Positions 41,625-53,990 are shown, numbered from the stretch's first letter. The stretch is DNA of 64,000 nucleotides from Angiostrongylus vasorum (GCA_018806985.1 JADANN010000409.1:620001-684000), one strand, 5' to 3'. Numbers and translations: made by a program. Notes: a model not told the origin generated them from the letters alone.

Positions 41625-42412
41625 CTCAAAAGACCGACTTTCTATAAACCTCGGCATAGATAGTTGAAATATTTATTTATATGATCTTATAAACTGATCT
41701 TCTTTAATTTTAACCTTTTTTACTTACTGCCTTCTCTTTTTGATGGCAGGGTATATTGCGAAATATAACTCCAACGAAGCTGAGATATTTGCAAAACTCT
41801 GGACCGCAGGTGCCTATGGTGGGGAGCGAACGCGCCATTGTCCTTTCCGGGGAGTAACGCGTTCACCACCACACCATGCGGGTCCTTCGTTTCGCCTGTC
41901 TCTCAGCTAGTTCTGTCGATATTTTGCCATCAGCAATCACTCCTTCAATCTTCTTTTAGCTGATGCGAGGTTGGTATAGGTCTTCATTGTCGTTGTCGTT
42001 GTTGTTGGTGTTGTTGGTCGATGGCTGACGTTTCGGCGACTTCACCTTCCTCCGAGCCTGGACGTATTTTGTATAGGAGTACTTTAATTATTCGGTGGGA
42101 AAAAAACGCTAAAGTATTAATGAAGATCAAACTTTCACTCGTAACATTACGGTGAGTCAATATGAGTCCTTTCTGATCAATATGGTGTCTGTTTAAAAGT
42201 TTGATCTTCATTAATACTTAAGCCCTTTTTTTCACTGAAAAATTAAAGTATTCTTATATAAAATACGTCCAGGCTCGGAGGAAGGCGAACTCGCCGAAAC
42301 CTCAGCCATCGACCAACAACACCAACAACAACGACAACGACAATGAAGACCTATACCAACCTCGCATCAGCTAAAGAAGATCAGTTTATAAGATCATGTA
42401 AATAAATATAAC
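41625..42412. repeat. F2 foldback element inserted in the mariner copy
   Basis: The left arm (TATTTATATGATCTTATAAA, GATCTTCTTTA, then after the S3 insert GCTGATGCGAGGTTGGTATA) is mirrored by the right arm (CCTATACCAACCTCGCATC, AGCTAAAGAAGATCAG, TTATAAGATCATGTAAAT). Arms exceed 200 bp. CGTTGTCGTTGTTGTTGGTG in the left arm is mirrored in the right arm. Mariner coding resumes at about 42415. Confidence 0.85.
41707..41947 (-). repeat. S3 SINE inside the foldback element
   Basis: ATCTTCTTTA (41697-41706) recurs as ATCTTCTTTTA (41948-41958), a target-site duplication with one slipped T. The uninterrupted sequence is visible in the opposite foldback arm, which proves the insertion. Confidence 0.88.
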
Positions 42413-43684
42413 AACGATTTCCGTTTGGTGGTCAATAGCCGGTATGATTCATTACCAATTCTTACGACCTGGCGGAACGATTACGTCAGAGAAGTACTGT
42501 GCTGAAATCGAAGAAATGCATCAAAAACTACGCGGTTAAGCATCCGGCATTGGTCAAGAGAAGGACCAATATTGCTTCTTGCCAACGCAAGACCCAACAT
42601 TTTCCAGATGACATTAAGAAAGGTGAATAAAAATGCACTACGAAACTTTACCACATCCGCTTTAGTCGCCAGATTTGTCGCCAGCGGACCTTCATTTTTT
42701 AACCATCTGGGGCATTTCTGACGGGAAAAATCCTCAACGACCAACCGTTAGAAATGGCTTTAAAGAGTTCCTCGACACTAGAACCGACAATTCTTCCATT
42801 AGTGGAATAGCAAAAATTTGTTTCTTGTTGGAAAAAAATGTAATGATTCAAGTGGTGCTTGTTTCGATTAATCAAATTCAGTGTGAAAAAAGTTATGTTT
42901 ATTTAAAGTTTACATTTAAAATCGGGCAGTTCATATGTTACAACCTAATAAATGATTAGAAGGCGGAACATGTTGATATTTCAATTTCATGTTCAGGAAC
43001 AGCTGATGGTTTTAAACCTGGCGTGCTTGCCACTTTCACCCTTTCTTGTCTGTTTTTCACTACTGACTTTTGAATTCCTTCTCAAGTGATGGATGATAAG
43101 TGGAAGTATATTGAAGATATTTTTCCATTATCTTGACATCTAACAGGAAAGTAATTGCTGCGGGCTGTCCACCCATATCATTAAATGGTAGTCCAATAGT
43201 TTTTTGACTTTATTAGTTCTGGAACCCATCGTGTACCACATTTTTGCGCTGTTGTGGGGTTGGAACTAAAGTTTGTACCTTGATAATGATTGAGAATTTT
43301 GAGTGTTTCGTCCAAAAATATGTGGAAATTGATGTGTACTTCGCCGGTGGAGTCTTGTGCTCTAAAGAACGTTGGAGGAAACGGCAGTAGTTTTAATTTG
43401 TTCTTTCTTATTTAACGATTTAAAAACTCCTACAAACTGTATTCGATCCTACGCAAGGCTTTCTTCGAAATGGGTTGCCCAGGTGAGAAACTTAGGCACA
43501 ATTCTGATTGCGAGCGTGCACCATCAGGGAGAGTTATTCCTTCTAGTGCGGTTACCCACTTCTCAAGCTTGCTATTTATACTAGTTTGATTCTTGGGATT
43601 TCCGTAAATGATGCTTCTTTGTTTTGTTAAAGATGGTGTATGAGATGTACTAGTAGTTTTGGTAGGTGAAAAACGGAAAAAAAA

Positions 43685-43955
43685 GGAGAGTCCGATCGAA
43701 CCACCATTACCCTCTCCGAGGGCTTGCGTATTAGACACTGGACTACCCCTTGCTTTGCGTTTCTCTCAGCTAGTTTTCCACCTAACGCCGTCTTCAGGAA
43801 TGACCCGTCAGCGGGATTGATAATCGTAGTTCGCTCTGGCCCGGGGTCCAAGTTTTTCGAATATCTCAGCATCGTTGTGGTTGTATTTCACATCATACCT
43901 TACCGTGAAAAACTAGTACTAGACAGCAAATAGAAGGTTAAAATTAAAAAGGGGA
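43685..43955 (-). repeat. S3 SINE, rearranged copy
   Basis: CCGATCGAACCACCATTACC and CAGCGGGATTGAT belong to one S3 orientation. The following AGTTTTTCGAATATCTCAGC and AGCAAATAGAAGGTTAAAAT belong to the other, so the copy is an inverted chimera. Confidence 0.65.
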
Positions 43956-44087
43956 GTGTTTAAAGGAACTTGTTTACTGTGCGAATGAGATTTATGTATT
44001 CATTTCTCTGCTGGTTTATGAAATTGAATAGGTGAGTAGATTGCGCGTCAATTTTGCCTTTCTAATAAATCTTGCTATTAATAGAAC

Positions 44088-47000
44088 ATGTCTGCTCAAG
44101 AGGAAAAAAGTGACTTGTGGAACACTGCTGAGGTTAGTATAAAGTCGGTTCTGGGAATGACTTTGCCATGTTGACGTTTCTGGCGTAGTACTGACTCTTT
44201 TTCATAGAGAAAACATGTTATCTCGGGCATAGCTACTTTTCCTCCTGACGGTCATCATAGTTGAAGACGGACTATATGTGGCAAAAGTTACTATAATGAA
44301 GCCAAAAAAACACCAGTTGCAGACTTGTAGTTGCTTCGATAATTGATGAACGCAGTGGATACCGTTAACACTGAAAGATCCCCGGTGTAGTAGGTGCTGG
44401 CTAGGAGGAGTTTGGATGGATCGTTAAAAGTCCCGAGGCTATTCTAAGTTACCTAAATCTAGAATCTCAATACGACGACGCTCTACGTTTAAATCGCAAG
44501 CACATTAGCACCCGACTTCTCTATTGTGGACCTGGTGATGCACCTTAAGAAGATTGAGCACGTCGTTGAAGTAGACGAGACAAGTAACATCGTCCATAAA
44601 CGCCGTTTATAATGCTTAGGAAGAAATGTTACTCGGTACATGTAATAGGTGAGAATCAGCCTAGTTGAGTCCTGGTCAACACGAACTTGTCCGTTAACAT
44701 CGATTCTTTCAAATACCTAGTGAATTGAATCTGGCGTTTGCATTTGAAAAGATGTGACCATCTTTGACAATCTTCGTTGCTTACGCTCGAAGATGTAGCC
44801 ATGACGACAGCACGATCGAAATCTATAGTTTAACAAGTTCTACAACGAGGATTACGTCTTTTTCAATCTTCTCGTTATCGACTTCAACGCCAACACTGAC
44901 TTCTTGATAACTTACGAAGAGTATTACATTGGGACTTATTAATTTGAATGTAATGAACACGGTGAACGGCGGACGGCAGTCTGAATTTTCTGTGGTCGTT
45001 AAAACTATTCCTTTAAACTCATAATTCGAGAAGCCCTCATCTCAGTGCTGAGTGTGGATGTCTTCCATGACTATGTTATAGTAAATCGGAAGTTTTATAT
45101 CGCTGTTGTATCAAAGTTCAGTACGTTATCGGATTTTCGCTTGCCTGTGGGTATTTGGGATAATGCTTTATTAACAACATCGATGGGTCATCCACTCAGT
45201 ATATCCAGCACCTTGTCAGTAGTTCTAAAGAATGTAAGATATTAAATGTTTGATTCCAAAAAATCCGAGCTGAACGTTCAATCCTACGAGACACGGACAG
45301 TAACCAGTACTTTCCCTGACTTGAAAAGTGCTGCAGAGAAGTAATAAAAACGAGATCTTATGAAGAGAATAGCAGCAATGTTCGCTGAAGATGCAGAGGT
45401 TTAGAATAACGCACTCCATTAATTCCCCAATTGCGTGGCAAAAAAGTGGTTGCCGTTATAAACTTAAACGGAATAATTACGCCTTTCAAAAATTTACTGA
45501 TGCCAATTCGTGCTTCTCAAGAATCAATGGCAGACCACTGCTACAGGTGACATCTTCTACTGAATCAGTTTTCTGGGTGTTGCGCAGGATGTATTGTCCA
45601 AACCTACATTCTACACCTTGTGATTTTTCAGGAACTACTTTTTGGGCAAGTTTATTCGTCAAGCCACGGAGTTTTTCTGAGGTGGAATGCTCAATGTCTC
45701 TTTTCTAGAGTTGAAGCGAGGAGGAAGAGACTTTGTGCATTCAGTGAACTCTGGGCTTGACGACGAATTAAACATGGTCTCGTCTTGTTTTACTGCTTCC
45801 TCCAGTTTGTTTTTCTGGATTCTCGGAAATGCTCGACGAGTGTTAAGACTTATGTCTTCGAATGAATGAGCACTAAATTTACTAGAAGTAGCGGAGAGAC
45901 AAGCGAAACGAAGGGCTTGCATGGTGCGGTGGTGAACGGGTTAGCTCCCGGAAAGGGTAATTGCGCGTTCGTTCCCCACCGCAGACACTTGCGGTCCGGA
46001 GTTTTGCAAATATCTTAGCATCATTGTGATTGTTTTACAAATAATACCTTTCTGTGAAAAATTGTAAAAGGCAGTAAATAAAAAAGTCAACATTGTGAAT
46101 TACTAAATTTTCTTTTGTTAATATCAATTCTTTTGTGATGTATGGTGTTTTTATTATAGGAGTTCACTGTAGGAAGCACTAAGCTTGTAGGTTTGCATGG
46201 CATGTAGTCGCTATTATATTAGTACTTATGTGGAGAAATACTCAAGAGACAGGAAGAATAGCAAAGTGGAAAACGTAGAAAGAAAACCTGTTATTCTTTG
46301 TCCTGGTCACTACGTAATCTGTGCTTTTCCAAACCCATCACCTTTTTACTGTTCCTAGGAGTTCCCAGAGATTTCAAAACATAGGTAATTCTGGCTGACT
46401 GCATTGCTCGATCAACCTGTCGTACGTTAACTTTGGAGGTGCAAAACATTTTCTCTTTACATTGTAGTGGTAAATCTTTTATTTATGGCTAAGTTATTTC
46501 GCAAATTTGGATCCAATGTTATGAAACATTTTCTTTCTAACGTCAATCATCAACTAATGACACTCATGTCAGCTACTTACTGCTACAGATGTTGAACTCG
46601 TGGGGAATGTTCGTGTGGAAGGTGAAGACGCTCCTCTTATTGGAGATGGTTTTACTATTACCACAACTATAGACGTACTGGAAAATGCTGACTCCACGAC
46701 TTTTCTCACTCAGAATAACCTTTTGAGGCATGGCAGTGTCATTCCTGATGGATTGTCAATGCGGATCCAGGTGCTGTATCATGGTTTCTCGTAAACACAA
46801 CTATTACTAAAAAACTTGTGAATAATTTTGAGGAGGCAATTTCTATACACACTACAGGTGGAATTCTCATGTGCGCTTCGAAGTGGTTCTGAAAGCGCCG
46901 ATCTAAGAAACGCCGCCGAAAAATTTACTGCAAATCTGGATCAACTCACTTTTGCTTGTGCAGACAAAGGAATATTGTTGCGCAAAAATATGGACAAGGC

Positions 47001-50000
47001 AACATTGGATAATGAACGTCCTTTGGACAAATTTTCTTTCGGAGCTTTGCAGTACAAGGTGAACACAATGACTATTATTTCACAAAATTGGATTGTCACG
47101 ATTATTGTGACACTTAGGATAACTACTATAGAGAATAATGAAACAGCAGTTGAATGTCTTCTGCAGAGTTTAATATAGTGTGTAATCGTTATGTTCGTTA
47201 TGCTCAATACTACAGGATTTTATGCAACTCCAAGCATTTCGTTGCCTAGCATTCAGTTCCAGTACTCGCGACGATCGAAAGATGGTACCCATAGTTCGCA
47301 TTACCAGAGACGCTACCAGCTACTTCTGTATTTTGACAACTTTGGACATTACGGTCCCTGCTGTTTTTGAAGATAGCTCGCAAGTTTTGTATGGTCACTT
47401 GGTGGAAGGAATTAGACGGAAAGTTTCCGCAATGATCTATATGATGATGGACGGTTTTAGAAATCAGGTTCGAATATAAGTGTTTTGACACAAAGGATAC
47501 GTACCGTTCACTATTCCGAATCTACCCGGGGTAGACAGTCTCGTGGTTTTAACGCTGTTCTCTATGAAATCCTTTGTTTGATAATGAAAAGGAAGCGAAG
47601 CAACCCTTTTTTTCAGCAAAAAATGATCCCCACAGTCTCCCAAGTTTTTCTTCCTCCGGGATGGTCTTCGCTTCTGCACCTACAGATGTTGATGAGCGAT
47701 GAGATAGATCAGCATTCAGCTCGTGTTAGACTTCATAAATTGTTCAATCTCCCACTTTCTATGCCATGTATTCGATCTTCTCAAGCGATCACATTTGTTC
47801 CTACCAGACTGTTACGCTCACCGCATATTCACATTAATAACTGTGAGTTCCACCATTCTCCGAGAGCTATGCTAAACATGTTTCCTTTATTCTTGTTTAA
47901 GTTTCTTCAATAGGGCGGGCGCCAATTTTTTCTTATCGTGTGTCTTGCTAACCCATTATGGTCGATGCTAATTGTATACAGTTGCACAATGGCGAAAATA
48001 GTTGCTCTCTTCAGGTTCAAAAATTATATCTCTGCTAATAATGAGCAGTATCAACTTGATATAAAGACTACTGGAATCAATGATTTCTTCTTTAATTTGA
48101 AGATACAAGGCTCGTTATTCTGCAGAAGTTTTCAAAATTTGATTTTCTAGAGCCAATGCGATGTATTTCTCCCAACGGTTTACCACCCTAATCGTGGCTA
48201 GGTGTTCTTGGGTGTCGAGCTGCGATTTACACCGGGGGAATTTATCCCCCCAGCAGCGTCTTCCATGCTCAGAAGGAGTCCGGCGTTTCCATCAGAAAGC
48301 CCAGCTAAGAGTAAACCACTACCAGGATCCGTCACCGTCCTGGTACTAAACTAGTCGCATGGTGGGAAATTTCCCTTTGATCCACGGGGGCTGCGACTGC
48401 CTGTGGTGGTGATGACCTGGGACAGACTTTGGCTACGGGACTCCGGGGAACCACAATGGCTAAGCTAGAAAATCTCCGAAGGATGGAGATTATGCTTGCG
48501 CCCCCACAACAAGTGAAGATGGGCCATCCAAGTAATGTTACGTATTTTTTCCGCCTTTCTCCACATGAAGGCTGTATTTCGAATACCGAAGCGATTGAAA
48601 AGTCAAGACTTCGAAGAACATGTTTTCAGTTATTGCGCTTGCGTTAACATCTTCAAGTCATACGTATTTCGCTTCAATTCTGCATCAATTTCAATTTTAA
48701 ATAGATTTAAAATCAAAAGAACGTTTCCAAAAGATCATTTACGTACCTGAAACGATAGAGCAAAGCTTCTTCTGTAAGAGTACCAGATTATTGGCTCCTA
48801 CACTGCTCTATTTGTCGAGAAATTGTCAGCAATTATCGGAAGATCGGCATCATTTGTTATGGTTTGAAAAAGATTAGAAATGTGTATATTAGTAATCTAG
48901 ATAAATCTCGAGGCCTCATTTCCGCTGTGAAAGGAGATTATCTTTACTATCATTACATGCAGGATGGAGTCAACGACTCAGGTTTGCAATTTCGAGCTTT
49001 TTACTTTCTGTATATAATCGATAATTGAAAATGCTGCGTAGATCTATCAGATCAAGCAAGATTTTTCAAATCATGTGAAAGTTTTAAGATCCGAGCTACA
49101 CATTTTTTAGGGTGGGGATGTGCTTACCGTTGCCTGCAGTCTATATGGAGTTGGTTCATTCTTAACGGTTTCACCGACAAGTCGGTGCCAACTCATCTAG
49201 AGATTCAGCAGGCAAGATTTTACTTTTCAAATACGGAAAGTGGTTTAAAAAATTTGCAGGCTCCTAGTTGGGGTGTTTTTCAAATTCTCCTCAGGTTTGT
49301 TTAGAGAAGATTTCTATTGGATAAATTTACTGATTTTTCAGTGTCTAGTGGATATTAAAGATAAGGAGGAAAATTTTTTGGGAAGTCGACAATGGATAGG
49401 GAGTACCGAAATCGGCTTCGTTCTTGATCACCTGTTAGGTGCTTTCTGAGTTTTCGAGTTCTTATGCTTCAATTTTTTGTATTGTTTTAATTTAAAGATT
49501 TTTTCAGGATTCCAGTCCCGCTACATTATTACCAGTTCTGGTGCCGAAGTGATTGAAAAGGCTCGTGAGTTGGCTCTACACTTTGAAACTGTTGGTACTC
49601 CAGTTATGATAGGTTTGTTTCTTTTTTTTCGGTAATTACCACACTATATAAAAGCTCGACATTTCTCTTTTTCTTTCTTTACTCCAATTTTTAGTTCCTC
49701 AGAGAGAGCTCAGGTGACTAATTAGTTTGCATTTTCTTTGAACACATCGAAGGCGTAGCTGATTTTTCGACAACGGACATAATTTGTCAATTAGAAGAGT
49801 AATGGGGATTGGGAATTTTATGGACTTATAGGTTTTGTATATCACCTGAGAATATATAGTTCAAGTAAACTATTGAAATTGGAAACGAAACCTTTTCAAA
49901 TTTCTAACCGAGGCGGAAGCTCGAAAAAATAACGGCACACGGGGAACATAATACTACCCTGCTGGGTGAAATCGCGCTCCTTCACTTACTTCCATATTCA

Positions 50001-51556
50001 AAATATTACCATTAGTGGAAAAAGGAAGTTTTTGTTTTATAGCGTTGGAACAAAACAAAAACGCGTCTTGTAGGGAAGGTCTGTCTAGTAAAGCGGTTTC
50101 TTTTTTTTCTTTTCTTTAACTATTAAAGTTCCGTATGAGCTGAGGTATGCCGAAGTTGAAAGCGGTCATATTTTCGCATGGTAAAGCTCTCTATGTAGCT
50201 CTCCACGTTGATCAATCCCTTATGGATGCGCCATGTATTCGGTTTCATTTGGCGTCATTGGAGGTGAATGAATGCGTATCTCTTTGGCCTTTACAATGAC
50301 TCGCGGTAGCCTACCGATCTATCGAGCTAGTGCTTGTATACTCCCAGACAATTCTAGTACCAATTTACTGACGCCGAGGGGATCGAAGGCATGGGACCAT
50401 AGACGTGGAGATCGATCCTCATGTGTATTGCAGGGCACCTCCGACCACTGCGCTACACGCGCCCTTTTCGCATGGTGTGACTCAAAGTGAGGTCACGTTA
50501 TTGGGAATATGTTAATATTTGCAAAAATTCATTATTTCTAATCCGTTTTTCCTTTTATGTGAACGAGAATTTTTAAAACATTCGCGACTACATCTAAATT
50601 TTATCTGCGCGCCAGATGCTTTGAATTCAAGGGGTTAGGGTTCAAAACGCTTGGCAAAGCAGAGATTTCTCATCGTAAGCAACAATTTGTGTTACTACCT
50701 CTGTGCTGTTTAGAATTAAATGCTCACTGATACCCAAGGAAATAAACAAACACTTTCATGTAACAATATTCCAAAAGTTCCAAATATTTCGTCGAAGTAG
50801 GTTTTATGCCTTGTGATATGCAGAAAAGTCCTTGCTACCGATTAAGCTGGGTAAATCAACTGTGGTATTTAAGCTGTTGATTTAAGGCGAAAGATATCGG
50901 AGTAGTTTTTGCAGCGAAGTGCATTGGTATTAGTCAGTATAGTTCCAAACATACTGACATGGACCAATTTTCATAAGTTATTGCCGAAGAACGCGTGTGG
51001 CGGTGGTCGGAGGCGCCTTGTGACACACATGGGATCAATCCCCGGCGCCCCTGTTCCACCAAGGCTTCCAGGCCTCCGTGGTAGGCAAAATGGGAACCAG
51101 ACTTGTTTGGAAGGATGGCAGAACTGGTTTGATACATCGACAGGCCACCGTTAGTCATTGTAAAGGCCAGATATACATTCAGTCACCTCTAACGATGCTT
51201 GTTGAAGTTGAATGCATGGAGGATCCCTTAGGGGTTCATCAGCGCCGAGAGCTTTATGGTTTATTTATTTACTGCCGAAGACTATCTGTCATAATCCTAG
51301 TGTGTATGAAAAACATTTCTTCAATAAATGTTTGGTTTTAGGAGGAGCACAACTGGCTTATACAATCCTTGGCGTCGATTTTAATGAAGGTTCTGGCGAG
51401 TGCAATTTTCTAGTGTTGGATCCGCATTATACTGGAAGTGAAGACATAAAAGTAGTACTAGGAAAAGGTTGGTGTGCCTGGAAGCCAGCTTCTTTTTGGA
51501 ACCCACAGTACTTTTACAATATGGTTCTACCTCAAACACCAAATAACGTACTTTAA
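44088..51556 (+). CDS. UFSP2: UFM1-specific protease 2 (UFSP2 / ODR-8 type)
   Basis: Eleven exons: 44088-44132, 46160-46190, 46589-46770, 46858-47058, 47216-47467, 47617-47842, 48901-48981, 49111-49211, 49342-49438, 49508-49612 and 51342-51556. They join in phase to 1536 coding bases, 511 aa. UFSP2 is the cysteine protease that matures the ubiquitin-like UFM1 and removes it from targets; the C. elegans orthologue ODR-8 is linked to odorant-receptor folding at the ER. Landmarks: [19 protein letters not shown] with catalytic Cys343, [60 protein letters not shown] with Asp467 and His469, GKGWCAWK and the C-terminal [12 protein letters not shown]. The first 300 residues are the variable N-terminal region. 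Exon 49111-49211 ends at a GC donor (CAG|GCAAGA), a GC-AG intron. Introns contain RTE, S1, S3 and R4 copies. The active site is complete, so it should be functional. Confidence 0.95.
44420..45200 (+). mobile_element. RTE-type LINE endonuclease remnant
   Basis: Across shifting frames the order of the hookworm-type RTE endonuclease is kept: [19 protein letters not shown] near 44670, [19 protein letters not shown] near 44840, a YYIGTY/EHGERR block near 44930, and [19 protein letters not shown] near 45060 (family: HIIVNRRF..TDVAVVPKF). Frequent stops make it a fossil. It lies in UFSP2 intron 1. Confidence 0.75.
45201..45879. other. UFSP2 intron 1 sequence, unassigned frames
   Basis: Open frames on both strands (45391-45708 +, 45659-45922 -) lack recognised motifs. 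They may be further transposon debris behind the LINE remnant. Confidence 0.3.
45880..46100 (+). repeat. S3 SINE, tRNA-forward orientation
   Basis: GCATGGTGCGGTGGTGAACG (A-box TGGTGCGGTGG) and GCGCGTTCGTTCCCC (B-box region), then TTGCGGTCCGGAGTTTTGC. This is the clearest view of the tRNA-like head of S3. Confidence 0.8.
48169..48536 (+). repeat. R4 repeat
   Basis: From CTCCCAACGGTTTACCACCC to a short end GGGCCATCCAAGTAA; the terminal repeat units are nearly absent. In a UFSP2 intron. Confidence 0.82.
50183..50464 (-). repeat. S1 SINE with perfect 12-bp target-site duplication
   Basis: TTTTCGCATGGT at 50171-50182 recurs exactly at 50465-50476. Between them lies a reverse S1, with the head complement ACTGCGCTACACGCGCCC at the right edge. 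In the last UFSP2 intron. Confidence 0.92.
50991..51268 (+). repeat. S1 SINE with short target-site duplication
   Basis: TGCCGAAGA occurs at 50982-50990 and at 51273-51281. The head has a deletion (GCGTGTGGCGGTGGTCGG) that removes part of the A-box. In the last UFSP2 intron, 74 bases before the final exon. Confidence 0.85.
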
Positions 51557-51792
51557 TGAAAGTTGATATGTCTCCCAGTGTTGTACATACTTTGTATAAC
51601 CAAACTTATTTCCTAAGCCTATCGCCTAACTCATTAGGTTGTGTTTCCAAGTTCACATGCTACATTCTGTCCCATTCTACCTTCCATATTTCTGCTAGGA
51701 GTATCTTGTAATCCTCCACTTTCTTCCGTAAACCCTTTCCGCTTCACTCACGTATGTACGCGTTTCTAGACGGGATTACTAACGTTTGAAAA

Positions 51793-51798
51793 AATAAA
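51793..51798 (+). terminator. Poly(A) signal AATAAA of the UFSP2 gene
   Basis: First canonical AATAAA downstream of the stop (237 bases). Use is inferred from position. Confidence 0.5.
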
Positions 51799-53184
51799 CG
51801 CATGAGTATTTATTGAGAGTCGCGTTGGTTTTCATTCAACTTATTTCTCTGGTCTTTACCAAATTGGGTCTTTCTTCAGCCTCATGTTGTAGGATTTACA
51901 AAGATTCCTTTGTATCGTTGTTATCTTTCCATCGTTTATATATCTGTCGTGTTCTACCGTTTCTTGTTTATAAAGAAGTTTATGCAGTTTCGCCTTCTTC
52001 TTGCAGTAGACTAAAAATCCTTGTGAAAATTCTTCAAATCTGGAGTGACATCATGCTCTTCGTAGTAATAGCCCTGTGGCTCTTAGTTTTCATAAAAGTT
52101 GCTTTCGTTCTATTCACTTGAATTGATTATATACGGCGGGGAAGAGAAAGGAGTTATTGTAGTTCTCAATAGGAGGCATTCTTCATCCTTATTTTGTAAA
52201 GCTGTGCTTGTATTTCTTATGTCTTCGTTGCGTTCACATGAATCTAATGAAGGAACAAGATTGAGAGGTCACTTAATCACAAGGGTTTCAATATTACTTT
52301 ATAACAAAACGTAAAATGCGGTTATTGAACAAATGGATATAGACATATCAGAGACTATAATTCAGTACCGATGCATTGTGCTGGTGAAAATGAATTTCTT
52401 CCGGCACTTGAAAGAATGGTGAGATACTCCGACTTATCTACATGCAAGCCGGGAATCCATCGGAAGGCATGACGGAAACCAACACGGAACCTGAATTGCT
52501 GAGTTTTAGGGCTGCTCTAAGCTGTATGTAAACAGTGTGACAGAAATAGTCATTGAGAGCGAAAATCGTAATGTAGGAAGTAATTACAGTATGCTTACTT
52601 GATTTTTTGTGTTAGAAATCAGAAATGATCAGTATGAATAGGCTTCTTTTAGGGAAGAATGGGCATTGTGCTTCATTAACCAGAATGGAACATTTCTACC
52701 TCTGAGCTTTTGGTACTGTTTCGGTAGCTTGGTTGTGAAGATTTCCATTAGATTTCAAAGCCCTCTTGTTTATTACTGACAGTTGCGACCACCTAGTACC
52801 CAAATCAATTGAACGTACAGCGTCTTTGTATTAGAGAAACAATTCATCTCGTTGAACAGTCGATAGGTACTGAAGGAACTACAACAAACCTCAAAAAAAT
52901 CTCGGCTACCTTATCGTCCGTGACAACTATGTTCTATATTATGGAAATGCTGAGACAAAAAGTGAAATGATTATTGAGAGCCACCTATCAACCCTGTGTT
53001 AAAATTAGTAATAGCTAATGGAGAAAATCTGGACGAGTGTCGGATTTGGCAGTTTTTACCGCAAAAGGTCCCAGAGCTGAATGAGAATGAATTAGACGCA
53101 TCTGATTTACAGAAGCTATAGAGAGGACTGCGCTGTTTAAAATGTCATCATAACGGACTTCACCACTGTGACTGATTACAGGGA
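51799..53184. other. Intergenic sequence, no gene found
   Basis: T-rich with hydrophobic chance frames (for example 51813-52121). No motif or repeat family recognised. Confidence 0.35.
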
Positions 53185-53345
53185 AACGTTTGGGTTTAAC
53201 GTAATAAAAGTAAACAAGAACAGGGGGAACGAACGCATTGGGAGGTTGTCTGAGTTCATGATAATGATCATGACCATTCATGATAATTCACAATTTCGGA
53301 ATCTCCCGTCACCGTTGGACATTGAAGTTGCGAGTACCATAACAA
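53185..53345 (+). mobile_element. RTE-type LINE endonuclease remnant
   Basis: GNERIGRLSEFMIMIMTIHD followed by NSQFRNLPSPLDIEVAST matches the block NEQGERLSEF....IHGNSQF..PSPLRWTWESPGG of hookworm RTE elements. A short fossil. Confidence 0.65.
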
Positions 53346-53884
53346 AGTAGTAAACTAAAAGTCTTAATAAATAAATCAACCCGATGTCTCTGTCGTACCC
53401 CAGTGTTTCGCGAGGGGTAATTGCGTTCTTGCTGAAGAACTCCATTTCCAGGAAGAAATGAGTAGCACTATCCAATTACAGTAGTCCAAAACCGTCGGAG
53501 ATTAAGAACTTTTCAGTATTTTGACTGGGTTTCGGGCCGGTCTGTTTATCCAAGTGTTCACGATTGTGATAAGCAAACCGAGAGCTTTAATATGACGTTT
53601 GGTAGAAAGGATTCTATACGCTCTTTCTTGAGCTGTTACTCCACAGTGGAGATGGAGATCACTACCGTCCTGTTTACATATAGCCTCGTAAAAGTTTTTA
53701 AAAAACAAAAACAATTCTGGAGAGGACCGCATTATTATTGGATGATGCTGCATTGACTAGAAACAAATACGGTAAAGTCCGCTACGATGCCCATTAGCGA
53801 CACCATAATTCCCTTTTTACAATACATGGATAGAACAATAATGTCATTCAAAGAGGATACAGAGAAGTTCATCGTAAATTCTGT

Positions 53885-53990
53885 TACAATCTCTTAATAA
53901 TTCAAAAGACTGACTTCCTATGAATCTCGGCTACCAACCTCGCATCAGCTCTACAAGATCAGTTTATAAGATCATATAAATAAATATAAA
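53885..53990. repeat. F2 foldback remnant with collapsed centre
   Basis: TCTTAATAATTCAAAAGACTG, TACCAACCTCGCATCAGCTC and AGATCAGTTTATAAGATCAT correspond to the outer ends of the foldback at 41625-42412 with the middle deleted. Confidence 0.6.

Larger units (their letters stand above)
40707..42947 (+). mobile_element. Degenerate mariner element with intact terminal inverted repeats, interrupted
   Basis: Terminal inverted repeats are visible: TAGGTTGTAACATATGAAAT at 40707 and its near complement (ATATGTTACAACCTA) ending at 42947, each bounded by TA. The transposase, on the + strand, is in pieces: DERGRPEITVNDEALRTLVE near 41220, VEKWVPHELNENQETQRLE near 41380, ITCDEKWILCHNLRRSAQG (first catalytic Asp) near 41495, AGMIHYQFLRPGGTITSEKY near 42437, LLLANARP near 42578 where families have HDNARPH (the Asp is lost), and SPDLSPADLHF (third Asp) near 42672. 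Stops and frame changes add to the loss, so it cannot encode an active enzyme. A foldback element and, within it, an S3 SINE interrupt the middle. Confidence 0.9.

Noticed and set aside
42481..42744. - strand frame of 87 codons
   Set aside because: It is the antisense of the mariner transposase C-terminal part, which reads correctly on the + strand.
51813..52121. 102-codon hydrophobic + strand frame after UFSP2
   Set aside because: T-rich sequence gives Phe/Leu/Val-rich chance frames; there is no motif, splice logic or neighbour support.
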